Assembly (NCBI RefSeq): GCF_042685105.1
Contig: NZ_JBHUMO010000027.1
Coordinates: 1-41,250 of the forward strand
DNA length: 41,250 bases
Direction: 5' to 3'
Source of the DNA: Enterococcus_G camelliae
GTDB taxonomy: Bacteria > Bacillota > Bacilli > Lactobacillales > Enterococcaceae
Shown here piece by piece: positions 1 to 7,267 of this stretch (positions are counted from its first letter, which is position 1; each line of letters begins with the position of its first letter). Under the pieces are notes generated by a model that did no database searches, had not been told where the DNA came from, and worked only from the letters and a program-made list of their open reading frames with translations. Position numbers and translations under genes: made by a program.

Positions 1-3
1 TGC

Positions 4-106
4 ACGATTTATGCCAGTAACCTGAAAAAACTCATGCACCTATTATATCAAAAGTGAGAGGAAAATGTTGTTATATCAAGGAAACATTACTGTTCAGGAG
101 ACATTA
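4..106 (+). repeat. 103-bp repeat, left copy (inverted relative to the copy upstream of fabI)
   Basis: This stretch matches the reverse complement of positions 41148-41250 over 103 bases with no gaps and about six substitutions by hand alignment. The right copy is the leader of fabI; this one has no fabI after it. Both copies keep two TTATATCAA motifs, the inverted pair CAGTAA/TTACTG (15-20 and 87-92) and the pair CCTGAA/TTCAGG (21-26 and 93-98). Similarity stops at 106. The right copy touches the end of the window, so the repeat may be longer in the genome. Whether it belongs to a dispersed family cannot be told from two copies. Confidence 0.9.
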
Positions 107-118
107 TATAAAGATTAG
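65..118 (+). CDS. possible 17-residue leader-type peptide inside the left repeat
   Basis: A short reading frame, MLLYQGNITVQETLYKD, begins with ATG three bases after GAGAGG and ends with TAG. The right repeat upstream of fabI encodes a near-identical start (one change, Asn to Lys, in the first 14 residues). The ribosome-binding spacing is short and the frame is tiny, so translation is unproven. It is listed because the frame is kept in both copies. Confidence 0.25.
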   Translation: MLLYQGNITVQETLYKD

Positions 119-155
119 GATGAAATAAAAAAGAATCGTTTATGGAAGGTTTTTT

Positions 156-311
156 ATGAAAGAGTTTGTTCACTTATATTTGAATACTCACCAAGACATT
201 ATTCAAAATTGTCTATTTTTGATGGATTATCGCAAGAGCGCTCATCACTTTTCACAGTGCAGGCTAGTTATGGCATTTCTTATCAGCTATGGGCAATCTA
301 TTTACTGCTAA
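156..311 (+). pseudogene. probable N-terminal part of a frameshifted GIY-YIG protein gene
   Basis: ATG at 156 follows GGAAGG with good spacing and opens a 51-residue frame (starts MKEFVHLYLN, ends GQSIYC) that stops at 309-311. The GIY-YIG domain continues in a different frame immediately downstream, and that second frame has only a TTG start without a ribosome-binding site. The simplest reading is one gene of about 200 residues broken by a frameshift near 285-311. An alternative is a genuine small gene overlapping the next one. I do not recognise the 51-residue segment by itself. Confidence 0.45.
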
Positions 312-772
312 TGCTATTTATTGATGCTTTCTTCTTGAAGTTTTCTTGCCAACTAGTCATTGAGCTAATACATATGACAAATCGAAAAATAGTGCGTAAG
401 AAGTTGACAAAGGTTCCTTCTGGTGAACTATTATTAAATCCTAAAGAGATTTTAAACCTTTCAACTAAACAGAAAAATGACACATGGAATAGGCTTAATC
501 AACCAGGAGTCTATCTTTTGTTCAATACTCAGAATAAAACGTATTACATTGGACAAGCAACTCGTATGTTAGATAGAGTTTGTCAACATTTTTTAGGAAA
601 AGGAAATCAAGACGTGTATGCTGATTACCGTTATGGGAAGCCTTTTGATATTCAGTTTATTCCCCTTCTAAACAGCGGCTACTTAACGTTAAATGAACTA
701 GAAAGAGAAGCAATTAAGGCTTATCAAGGGTATTCTAGAGGGTACAACCGAAATAGGGGAATGAAAGGTTGA
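209..772 (+). CDS. GIY-YIG nuclease-domain protein, 5' end probably frameshifted
   Basis: The C-terminal half shows the GIY-YIG endonuclease core: GVYLL, then YYIGQA about ten residues later, an Arg/His stretch (RMLDRVCQHF), and the metal-binding Glu in the ELEREAI helix. The family cleaves DNA in repair, restriction or mobile-element proteins; the role here is unknown. The open frame starts at TTG 209 with no Shine-Dalgarno; ATG 374 is another in-frame start. The first ~50 codons of this frame look unlike protein, whereas the overlapping frame from ATG 156 has a good ribosome-binding site, which suggests a frameshift. If so, the domain may be untranslated or made by frameshifting. It lies alone between the 103-bp repeat and the lactonase gene. 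Confidence 0.55.
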   Translation: MSIFDGLSQERSSLFTVQASYGISYQLWAIYLLLMLFIDAFFLKFSCQLVIELIHMTNRKIVRKKLTKVPSGELLLNPKEILNLSTKQKNDTWNRLNQPGVYLLFNTQNKTYYIGQATRMLDRVCQHFLGKGNQDVYADYRYGKPFDIQFIPLLNSGYLTLNELEREAIKAYQGYSRGYNRNRGMKG

Positions 773-822
773 ACGATGAAACGCTTTTTGGGTAAGTGAT
801 GTTCATCTCTTTCATTTCATGA

Positions 823-867
823 TACAATTTGGTTGGAATTGCAACCGCTTTTTTACACTTGCAACCG
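823..867 (+). promoter_or_regulatory. candidate promoter/operator with repeated TTGCAACCG upstream of the lactonase gene
   Basis: TTGCAACCG occurs at 839-847 and again at 859-867, exactly 20 bp (about two helical turns) apart. The first copy also forms an inverted repeat GGTTG-6 nt-CAACC (831-846). A possible -10 (TACAAT, 823-828) precedes it. The arrangement resembles an operator for a regulator binding on one face of the helix, 30-60 bp before the lactonase start. The regulator is unknown. Confidence 0.35.
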
Positions 868-895
868 AAAAATTGAGAAAAAAGGTGACTAATGG

Positions 896-1822
896 ATGAG
901 TAAAATAGAATTACTAGCTTCCGTACCACTTAATGAAAGAGCTATTCCTTTTAAGGAAGCGAAACCTTGGTTTAAAGTATCTGATCAACAAATGCAACTA
1001 GAAGGATTGTGTTTTGATAACCAAAATCATTTGTTTTTTGTGGATGTGTTTGGTGGTGGAGTATATGCACTTGAGTTGACGGCAATGAAACTAGAGAAGA
1101 TTGCATCGTTTGAAAATGAAAATCCTGCGACGGTCAAAAGAAATCACGATGGACGCTTATTTGTGTGTTGTCTAGGGGACATGAGAGGGACTGGTAGTGT
1201 TGTTTCAATGAATCCAGATGGAAGTGATCAACAGGTTGTTGTTGATTCATCACTAGGTTATGTGATTGATGATTTATCCTTCGATCAGGATGGCGGCTTT
1301 TATTTTACAGACTTTAAAGGGTATTCGTGCGAACCAACGGGTGGTGTTTACTATGTATCACCTGATTACAAAACAATCACCAAAGTATTAGCAAATATGG
1401 CTGTTCCAAATGGCGTTGTTTTAAATACAACCGGCAATGGTCTTTGGATTACTGAGATGAGTCAAAACCGGTTACACTATTTGAGTATGACTGAAGATCC
1501 GACCATTATCGCTAACTATGGCAGTTCCGTTCCGTATCATTTTACTGGATTGGAAGGACCGGATTCTATTTGTATTGATGCAGATGATAATCTCTACGTG
1601 GCGATGTATATGCAAGGTCGAGCAATGGTTTTTGACAAATATGGATTACCTATTGAACAAATCCTATTGCCAGAACGAAAAAAACACAAAATGTTGCGCT
1701 CGACTTCGGTAGCCATTCACCCAAATAAAAAACAACTTGTCCTTTGTTCAAATGATGGCGAGGGTGATGGAGGAGCATGGTTGTATACTTGCAAGAGTTT
1801 GAGTAAAGGAATTTTACTATAG
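896..1822 (+). CDS. drp35: Drp35-like lactonase (SMP-30/gluconolactonase/LRE family)
   Basis: This 308-residue protein resembles Staphylococcus aureus Drp35, a calcium-dependent cytoplasmic lactonase that is induced by cell-wall antibiotics in that species. It should be a six-bladed beta-propeller that hydrolyses lactone rings. Visible family features are LEGL with Glu36, a DD/TDFKGYS segment near 125-143, PNG with Asn172, and GPDS with Asp223, which fit the SMP-30 metal site. Start ATG 896 follows AAAGGTG with 8 nt spacing. It is monocistronic: a candidate operator with repeated TTGCAACCG lies upstream and a strong terminator shared with tuf follows. The physiological substrate is not known, and induction by wall stress here is inference from the family. 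Confidence 0.82.
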   Translation: MSKIELLASVPLNERAIPFKEAKPWFKVSDQQMQLEGLCFDNQNHLFFVDVFGGGVYALELTAMKLEKIASFENENPATVKRNHDGRLFVCCLGDMRGTGSVVSMNPDGSDQQVVVDSSLGYVIDDLSFDQDGGFYFTDFKGYSCEPTGGVYYVSPDYKTITKVLANMAVPNGVVLNTTGNGLWITEMSQNRLHYLSMTEDPTIIANYGSSVPYHFTGLEGPDSICIDADDNLYVAMYMQGRAMVFDKYGLPIEQILLPERKKHKMLRSTSVAIHPNKKQLVLCSNDGEGDGGAWLYTCKSLSKGILL

Positions 1823-1827
1823 GATGA

Positions 1828-1866
1828 AAAAAAGACGCTTTCCTTTAACAGGAGAGCGTCTTTTTG
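1828..1866. terminator. bidirectional terminator between the lactonase gene and tuf
   Basis: AAAGACGCT (1831-1839) pairs with AGCGTCTTT (1855-1863); pairing continues inward through one G-U pair to give a stem of about 14 bp with a 5-nt loop. An A run on the left and a T run on the right allow termination of both converging transcripts. The tuf stop codon begins two bases beyond it. Confidence 0.9.
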
Positions 1867-1867
1867 A

Positions 1868-3055
1868 TTAAGCTTCAATTTCTGAGACAATACCCGAACC
1901 AACTGTTCGACCACCTTCACGTATTGAGAAAGTTGTTCCTTTTTCAACTGCGATTGGATGGATTAATTCAACTTCGATTGTGACGTTATCACCAGGCATG
2001 ACCATTTCTGTTCCTTCAGGTAGGGTAACATTACCTGTAACGTCCGTTGTTCTAAAGTAGAATTGTGGGCGATAGTTATTAAAGAATGGGGTGTGACGTC
2101 CACCTTCTTCTTTGGTTAACACATAAACTTCACCTTTGAATTTTGTATGTGGTGTAATTGAACCTGGTTTTGCCAATACTTGACCACGTTCCACTTCACT
2201 ACGATCAACACCGCGGAGCAATACACCTACATTATCTCCAGCTTCGCCTAAATCCAATGTTTTACGGAACATTTCAATCCCAGTTACAATAGCTTTACGT
2301 GTTTCTGGTTTTATGCCAACGATTTCAACTTCGTCACCGACTTTTACTGTACCACGATCGATACGACCAGAGGCAACAGTACCGCGACCAGTAATCGTGA
2401 AGACATCTTCAATTGGTAATAATAAAGGTTTATCCGTATCACGGTCAGGAGTAGGGATATATTCATCTACTGTATCCATTAATTCCATGATAGCAGCTTC
2501 AGCTTCTGGATCTCCTTCGAGTGCTTTTAAAGCAGAACCCTTGATAACTGGAATATCATCACCAGGGAAATCGTATTCGTTTAAAAGCTCACGGACTTCC
2601 ATTTCAACCAAATCAATCAATTCTTCATCGTCAACTAAATCGGTTTTATTAAGGAAAACAATTAAATGCTTTACACCAACTTGACGTGAGAGCAAAATGT
2701 GTTCACGTGTTTGAGGCATTGGACCATCTGTTGCTGAAACAACCAAGATAGCGCCATCCATTTGAGCGGCACCGGTAATCATGTTTTTAACATAGTCCGC
2801 ATGTCCAGGTGCATCGATATGCGCATAATGCCGTTTTTCAGTTTCATATTCAACGTGAGCTGTATTAATTGTAATCCCACGTTCTCTTTCTTCGGGTGCT
2901 GCATCAATACTTGCATAGTCTTGAGGGCTTGCTAGTCCTTTTTTGGCTAATACAGAAGTAATTGCTGCGGTCAAAGTTGTTTTCCCATGATCGACGTGTC
3001 CAATAGTCCCAATATTTACATGTGGTTTTGTCCGACTGTAATGTTCTTTTGCCAT
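1868..3055 (-). CDS. tuf: translation elongation factor Tu (stand-alone copy)
   Basis: EF-Tu delivers aminoacyl-tRNA to the ribosome as a GTPase. The 395-residue product has the full-length bacterial form: P-loop GHVDHGKT (19-26), the DAPGH switch II motif, NKTD guanine specificity motif, and the typical C-terminal RTVGSGIV ending. The gene is transcribed alone from a strong promoter (3121-3148), with GGAGGG nine bases before ATG, and is not beside fusA, rpsG or rpsL. Residues such as QVGVKHLIVF and NEYDFPGDD look closer to streptococcal EF-Tu than to the EF-Tu I recall for the enterococcal str operon. Enterococci of several species carry two divergent tuf genes, the second thought to have been acquired from another coccus; this isolated gene fits tufB, though the other copy is outside the window. 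Confidence 0.97.
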   Translation of the reverse strand: MAKEHYSRTKPHVNIGTIGHVDHGKTTLTAAITSVLAKKGLASPQDYASIDAAPEERERGITINTAHVEYETEKRHYAHIDAPGHADYVKNMITGAAQMDGAILVVSATDGPMPQTREHILLSRQVGVKHLIVFLNKTDLVDDEELIDLVEMEVRELLNEYDFPGDDIPVIKGSALKALEGDPEAEAAIMELMDTVDEYIPTPDRDTDKPLLLPIEDVFTITGRGTVASGRIDRGTVKVGDEVEIVGIKPETRKAIVTGIEMFRKTLDLGEAGDNVGVLLRGVDRSEVERGQVLAKPGSITPHTKFKGEVYVLTKEEGGRHTPFFNNYRPQFYFRTTDVTGNVTLPEGTEMVMPGDNVTIEVELIHPIAVEKGTTFSIREGGRTVGSGIVSEIEA

Positions 3056-3120
3056 TTTAAAAATCCCTCCGTTTAATAAATGATATCTTACAATAAGTAA
3101 GCCTTATCGTTGATAACTTT

Positions 3121-3148
3121 ATTATAGGTCAACTAAAGTCAAAGTCAA
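3121..3148 (-). promoter_or_regulatory. tuf promoter
   Basis: On the minus strand TTGACT (3143-3148) and TATAAT (3121-3126) are separated by 16 bp, near-perfect sigma-A elements suited to a highly expressed gene. GTCAA is repeated three times around the -35. The leader of about 60 nt contains a small CTTAC-GTAAG hairpin and a GGAGGG ribosome-binding site. Confidence 0.85.
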
Positions 3149-3273
3149 TTATTTGCACTTATTATTGCTTTTTTGGCCTTCTTCTTTTAGGATGTAAGAA
3201 TCAAAGGTACTTAATTTTTTGTTTCAAGTTGTAAAGCAAGTTAGTGTAATTTTTAGAAGCGATGGAGGAATAG

Positions 3274-3924
3274 ATGATGAAGGCAATCATTCTTCAACAT
3301 GTAGCATTTGAAACACCGGGATATATTAATAATTGGATGGCTGAAAGAGAGGTAGCCAGTCAACTTATCCGTGTTGATTTAGGAGAAGAAATTCCTTATG
3401 ATGCGGATATTGATTTATTGGTCGTTTTAGGCGGACCCATGAGCGCGAATGATAATGACCCTTTTTTAAAGCAGGAACGACAGTTAATTCAGCAGCAATT
3501 GAAGAAAAATAGAGCTGTTTTTGGTATTTGTCTAGGTGCCCAACAACTGGCAGTTTGTTTAGGGGAAACCATTCAGTCCACGCCCAAAGAAGTTGGTTGG
3601 GGAAACGTGGTTGATTATCGCACGAATCAAGCGTATACCGTTTTGCACTGGCATGGTGAAGGCTTTTCATTTCCTACTGGCAGCACCCGTCTTTTTTATT
3701 CGGATGATTGGGCCAATCAAGGATTCCAATATAAGCGTGCAATTGGACTACAATTTCACTTGGAGACAACGCCTACATCAATTCGAGCGATTGTCGAGAA
3801 CGATGAAGCATTTTTGAAGCAATCTATTTTGAAACAAACTGCTACAGAAGTGATGAATCATCCCATTGCGACTGAAAATAAGGAACTACTCTATCATTTA
3901 TTAGATCAATTGATGGGTGATTGA
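3274..3924 (+). CDS. class I glutamine amidotransferase-like protein
   Basis: The 216-residue protein is a GATase1-fold domain like that of GMP synthase but without a synthetase partner. It has the nucleophile elbow GICLGAQQ with Cys86, and His162/Glu164 in QFHLE completing the Cys-His-Glu triad, plus LGGPMSAND after strand 3. Such stand-alone proteins are annotated as glutamine amidotransferases or gamma-glutamyl hydrolase-like enzymes; the acceptor is unknown. A GGAGG site precedes ATG 3274 (ATG 3277 is equally possible). It is followed after 22 bp by an LD-carboxypeptidase-like gene, so the two are probably cotranscribed. The enzyme class is well supported, the exact reaction is not. Confidence 0.8.
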   Translation: MMKAIILQHVAFETPGYINNWMAEREVASQLIRVDLGEEIPYDADIDLLVVLGGPMSANDNDPFLKQERQLIQQQLKKNRAVFGICLGAQQLAVCLGETIQSTPKEVGWGNVVDYRTNQAYTVLHWHGEGFSFPTGSTRLFYSDDWANQGFQYKRAIGLQFHLETTPTSIRAIVENDEAFLKQSILKQTATEVMNHPIATENKELLYHLLDQLMGD

Positions 3925-3946
3925 GAACGAAGGGGGGGAAGGGATA

Positions 3947-5023
3947 GTGAAAAAAGCGCCACGGATTAACAAAGAGGATAAAGTTGCTATCATCAGCCTG
4001 TCAAGTGGGATTTTAGGAGATGAAAGTTGTCAATACAATATTGAAATTGGGACCAAACGTTTGCGGGAAATGGGATTGGAACCTGTTTTTACGAAACATG
4101 CGTTGGCTGGCAGCGAGTATATCAGAAAACATCCGGAGAAAAGGGCAGCGGATCTAAAAGCTGCCTTTTTAGACCCGGAAATAAAAGGAATTATCTGTGC
4201 CATTGGTGGCGATGACACATTTCGAACATTGCCATTCTTAATGGAAGACCCGGAATTCATAGAAGCTGTAAAAACCAATCCGAAAATTTTTACTGGCTAC
4301 TCTGATACAACGGTCAATCATTTGATGTTCTATCAACTAGGATTAGAGACTTTTTATGGGCCATCATTTTTAACTGATTTTGCGGATATTGGACCAGAAA
4401 TGCTTCCCTATACAATGAATGCAGTCGGACAATTTTTAGCGGATCAGCCTGAACAAGGAACTATTTTGCCAAGTGCAACTTGGTATGAGGAACGAAAAGA
4501 CTTTTCGGCAAAGGCGATTGGAGAATCGCGGGTGGCTCATTTGGATAAAAAAGGCTTTGAACTGCTACAAGGAAATCCTGTTTTTTCGGGTCATCTGTTA
4601 GGCGGTTGTTTCGAAAGTTTGACAGATATTTTGTCTGGGGAACGTTACGCAGATGAAAAAAAGGTGGCTGGAACGTATCATTTATTCCCCGAGCTATCAA
4701 AATGGCAAGGTGCAATTTTATTTATCGAAACCTGTGAAGAAAAAATAGTACCGAAAGAATTTGAACGAAAACTCTTGATGTTAAAGGAAACCGGTCTTTT
4801 TTCTCAAATCGCTGGTATGATTGTAGGGAAACCACAAGATGAATGCTTCTATCATGAGTATCAATCGATTCTCATTGATACGGTAGCAGATCATACCTTA
4901 CCCATCGCATACAATTTTCCATTCGGGCATGCCTATCCACGAACAGTCTTACCGTATGGTGTTCGTGTAACCGTGGACACTATCTCACAAGTTCTTCGAT
5001 TTGATGAAAGAATATTTTCATAA
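3947..5023 (+). CDS. S66 family LD-carboxypeptidase / MccF-like serine peptidase
   Basis: S66 peptidases cleave an amide bond after a D-centre or acyl-adenylate conjugate: LD-carboxypeptidases trim murein tetrapeptides in the cytoplasm, and MccF relatives inactivate microcin C-type compounds. This 358-residue protein shows the Ser-Glu-His triad: Ser119 in GYSDTT, Glu261 in FIETCEE and His328 in PFGHAYP. GTG 3947 is preferred as the start because AGGGGGGG lies 8 nt before it; the upstream in-frame GTG 3917 overlaps the previous gene and has no such site. It lacks a signal peptide. It directly follows the amidotransferase gene. LD-carboxypeptidase and MccF-type function cannot be separated from sequence alone. 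Confidence 0.85.
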   Translation: MKKAPRINKEDKVAIISLSSGILGDESCQYNIEIGTKRLREMGLEPVFTKHALAGSEYIRKHPEKRAADLKAAFLDPEIKGIICAIGGDDTFRTLPFLMEDPEFIEAVKTNPKIFTGYSDTTVNHLMFYQLGLETFYGPSFLTDFADIGPEMLPYTMNAVGQFLADQPEQGTILPSATWYEERKDFSAKAIGESRVAHLDKKGFELLQGNPVFSGHLLGGCFESLTDILSGERYADEKKVAGTYHLFPELSKWQGAILFIETCEEKIVPKEFERKLLMLKETGLFSQIAGMIVGKPQDECFYHEYQSILIDTVADHTLPIAYNFPFGHAYPRTVLPYGVRVTVDTISQVLRFDERIFS

Positions 5024-5027
5024 GCGG

Positions 5028-5057
5028 TTGACGGAAAAAGCGGTCTTGTGCTATAGT
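5028..5057 (+). promoter_or_regulatory. promoter of the DAHP synthase T-box leader
   Basis: TTGACG (5028-5033) and TATAGT (5052-5057) are separated by 18 bp. Transcription from about 5064 would run through the whole T-box leader. The promoter starts right after the stop codon of the upstream peptidase gene. Confidence 0.75.
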
Positions 5058-5063
5058 TCATCT

Positions 5064-5278
5064 AACGTATTGATGTCATTGCTCAATGAAGTAGATTCAA
5101 CATTCCCTCTATCAGAAAGTCGATGGTTGCTGCAAATCGATGAAAGTGTTGTATTGAATTACGTCGAGCTGGAAAAAAAGTGAATAAGTTGTCAAGTGGA
5201 AGATTGTTTCTTCAATTAAGGTGGTACCGCGGATTACTATTCGTCCTTAGCATGCATGTGCTAAGGACTTTTTGTTAC
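5064..5278 (+). ncRNA. T-box riboswitch upstream of DAHP synthase, probable Tyr specifier
   Basis: The T-box core AAGGTGGTACCGCGG lies at 5218-5233, followed by a 10-bp terminator stem (GTCCTTAGCA at 5244-5253 with TGCTAAGGAC at 5260-5269) and a T run. Upstream, Stem I can be traced: GCTC pairs with GAGC at its base, an AGTA loop-E element sits on the 5' side, and the apical GATGGTTGCTGCAAATC segment resembles the conserved distal loop. On the 3' side GAAT-TAC-G offers UAC (5160-5162) as specifier, followed by a purine as usual. The TGGT bulge pairs with a tRNA ending ACCA, as in tRNA-Tyr. Uncharged tRNA-Tyr would stabilise the antiterminator and turn on aromatic biosynthesis. Specifier choice is inference; a one-base shift would read UUA. 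Confidence 0.9.
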
Positions 5279-5340
5279 GTTTTTTGGAAAAACAATTTTT
5301 CTGTTAAAGCTAAAAAGGGTGATTAGAAAGGGAGAGTCCA

Positions 5341-6369
5341 ATGAGTTTTGAAAAATTAAGTAAAAAAATAAATTTAGAGTTGGTAAAAAATACTTCTTTG
5401 TTAACTGAGGAACAAACAAGTTATAAACAGCATCGAGATGAAGAGCTCAGAAGAATTATCACTGGTGAAGATCAACGCTTTTTGTTGGTGATTGGTCCAT
5501 GCTCGGCTGATAATGAAGTAGCTGTTTTTGACTATGCACAACGGCTTGCAGAACTACAAGAAAAAGTAAAAGATAAACTCTTTATCGTGCAACGAGTGTA
5601 TACAAACAAGCCTCGAACGAATGGCGATGGGTACAAAGGGATGCTGTATCAGCAATCACCAGATGAAGAGGTAAATTTAATCCGCGGAATGGTTGCGGTT
5701 CGCAAAATTCATCGTCGAGTTCTGACAGAGACTGGCTTAACGACTGCCGATGAAATGTTGTATCCAGAAAATTTTGAATTGGTCTCTGATTTAGTTAGTT
5801 ACCATGCAGTTGGGGCACGTTCCGTAGAAGACCAACAACATCGCTTTGTAGCAAGCGGAATTGATGCACCAGTAGGCTTAAAGAATCCAACCAGTGGCAA
5901 TTTAGCAGTGGCATTTAATGCACTGCATGCCGCCCAACGCTCGCAATCATTTATCTATAATGGGGTGGAGGTTTCGACCAGTTCAAATCCATTGGCGCAT
6001 TTAATTTTGCGTGGGGGATTAAATGAATATGGAAAAATCATTCCAAATTATCATTATGAAGATTTGGTATCTGCAGCGTCATTGTATGACAAAGAGACTT
6101 TTAAGAATCCTTTTGTTTTGATCGATACCAACCATGATAATTCTGGTAAAAATTATTTGGATCAAATTCGAATTACCAAAGAAGTCCTTGCTAGCCGCGA
6201 GTGGAATCCACAGGTGAAACAGCTTGTTCGTGGTTTGATGGTTGAAAGCTACTTAGCTGATGGTCGAGGGGAAGTAGGCAAACAAGCCTATGGACAATCG
6301 ATTACCGATCCTTGTTTAGGATGGGAAAAGACAGTCGAGTTAATTCAACATGTTTACCAGAATGTGTAG
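5341..6369 (+). CDS. aroF: 3-deoxy-7-phosphoheptulonate (DAHP) synthase, class I
   Basis: DAHP synthase condenses phosphoenolpyruvate with erythrose 4-phosphate, the first step of the shikimate pathway. The 342-residue protein matches the AroF/G/H-type class I family: GPCSAD (52-57), KPRTNGDGYKG (90-100, substrate-binding Lys-Pro-Arg-Thr), GARSVEDQQHR and the IDTNHDNSGK segment. Start ATG follows AAAGGGAGAG. No N-terminal chorismate mutase domain is present. Expression is controlled by the T-box riboswitch directly upstream, so the enzyme is probably regulated by tyrosine availability. The symbol aroF is a family label; AroF, AroG and AroH cannot be distinguished by feedback specificity here. 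Confidence 0.93.
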   Translation: MSFEKLSKKINLELVKNTSLLTEEQTSYKQHRDEELRRIITGEDQRFLLVIGPCSADNEVAVFDYAQRLAELQEKVKDKLFIVQRVYTNKPRTNGDGYKGMLYQQSPDEEVNLIRGMVAVRKIHRRVLTETGLTTADEMLYPENFELVSDLVSYHAVGARSVEDQQHRFVASGIDAPVGLKNPTSGNLAVAFNALHAAQRSQSFIYNGVEVSTSSNPLAHLILRGGLNEYGKIIPNYHYEDLVSAASLYDKETFKNPFVLIDTNHDNSGKNYLDQIRITKEVLASREWNPQVKQLVRGLMVESYLADGRGEVGKQAYGQSITDPCLGWEKTVELIQHVYQNV

Positions 6370-6380
6370 GTAATCAGTAA

Positions 6381-7061
6381 ATGTGGGGAACATTGTTTAA
6401 TACGATCACGATTATTGTTGGTTCAGCTTTGGGTGGATTTTTGAAAGAAAAATTTCCAGTTCGGTTTCAAACAATTCTTCTTCAGGCAATGGGGTTAGTT
6501 GCTGTGATGATTGGGATAAACACAGTTATTGTCAATTTGGGGGAAAGTCAGTATCCAATCGTGTTTATTATCAGCTTAGCCATTGGCGCTGTAATTGGTG
6601 AAGGACTTCAATTACAGCAGAAAGTTAATCGTAAATTATCGCAACAAGGAGATTCAAATTTAGCGAATGGGTTAACAACAGCCATCTTACTTTTTTGCAT
6701 TGGGAGTTTGTCAATATTGGGTCCAGTCCAAGCGGCAATCAATCAGGATTATACTTTCATGATAACGAATGGGGTTCTAGACGGAATTACATCGCTCGTT
6801 TTGTCAGCAACGTTTGGCTACGGTATTATGTGGGCGGCACCTGTCTTATTTATCTGGCAAGGAAGTATCTATGCGTTCGCTTATTTGTTTCAGCAGTCCC
6901 TTCAAACAGAATTGCTTGTAGAGCCGATGATTATAGGTGGCATCCTTATTTTTGCATCAGGCCTATCCATTTTGAAATTAAAAGAAATTGCAATCTTAAA
7001 CCTTTTGCCTGCCATATTTGTTCCACTCATCGGTTATGCTTTCTATCATCTAGTTTTTTGA
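6381..7061 (+). CDS. DUF554 (YqgA/YdfK-like) integral membrane protein
   Basis: The 226-residue protein is hydrophobic, with about six or seven predicted membrane segments and the family opening MWGTLFNTITIIVGSALGG, as well as GLTTAILLFCIGSL and NGVLDGITS motifs typical of DUF554. The function of the family is unknown; transport is often assumed without proof. The gene starts 11 bp after the DAHP synthase stop with only a weak ribosome-binding site, so it is probably translated from the T-box-controlled transcript. A terminator overlaps its stop codon. A link to aromatic amino acids is suggested only by this operon position. Confidence 0.85.
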   Translation: MWGTLFNTITIIVGSALGGFLKEKFPVRFQTILLQAMGLVAVMIGINTVIVNLGESQYPIVFIISLAIGAVIGEGLQLQQKVNRKLSQQGDSNLANGLTTAILLFCIGSLSILGPVQAAINQDYTFMITNGVLDGITSLVLSATFGYGIMWAAPVLFIWQGSIYAFAYLFQQSLQTELLVEPMIIGGILIFASGLSILKLKEIAILNLLPAIFVPLIGYAFYHLVF

Positions 7062-7077
7062 CTAGGTGATTTTTTTG
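7045..7077 (+). terminator. terminator overlapping the end of the DUF554 gene
   Basis: ATCATCTAGT (7045-7054) pairs with ACTAGGTGAT (7061-7070) with one G-U pair, leaving a 6-nt loop, and is followed by seven T. The stop codon of the DUF554 gene lies in the loop. It separates the aromatic operon from the amino acid transport operon. Confidence 0.85.
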
Positions 7078-7267
7078 CATTTTAATAATTGTTAATCATT
7101 AATATTCTATAGGTGAAATCGATTTATTTTTACTTTTTTAAGTAGAAAAGCGAAATTTTATTAATATAAGCATTTTACACTGAATAGATATAGGAAAAGC
7201 CGGAACAATGATGTATGATTTGAAAAATCAGAAAATTCAGATTTTTAAGTTTGAAGGAGGAAAGGCC

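Noticed and set aside
839..867. TTGCAACCG repeats as the start of a CRISPR array
   Set aside because: There are only two 9-bp copies with an 11-bp gap, far from CRISPR repeat and spacer sizes.
2313..2684. 123-codon plus-strand frame inside tuf
   Set aside because: It is antisense to tuf with Ser/Thr-rich composition typical of the complementary frame of a conserved gene.
5001..5183. Open frame of 60 codons after the S66 peptidase gene
   Set aside because: It lies within the promoter and T-box Stem I and has no ribosome-binding site or recognisable protein features.
7208..7267. N-terminal extension of the first permease from ATG 7208
   Set aside because: The extension has no family resemblance and ATG 7268 has a strong GGAGG site.
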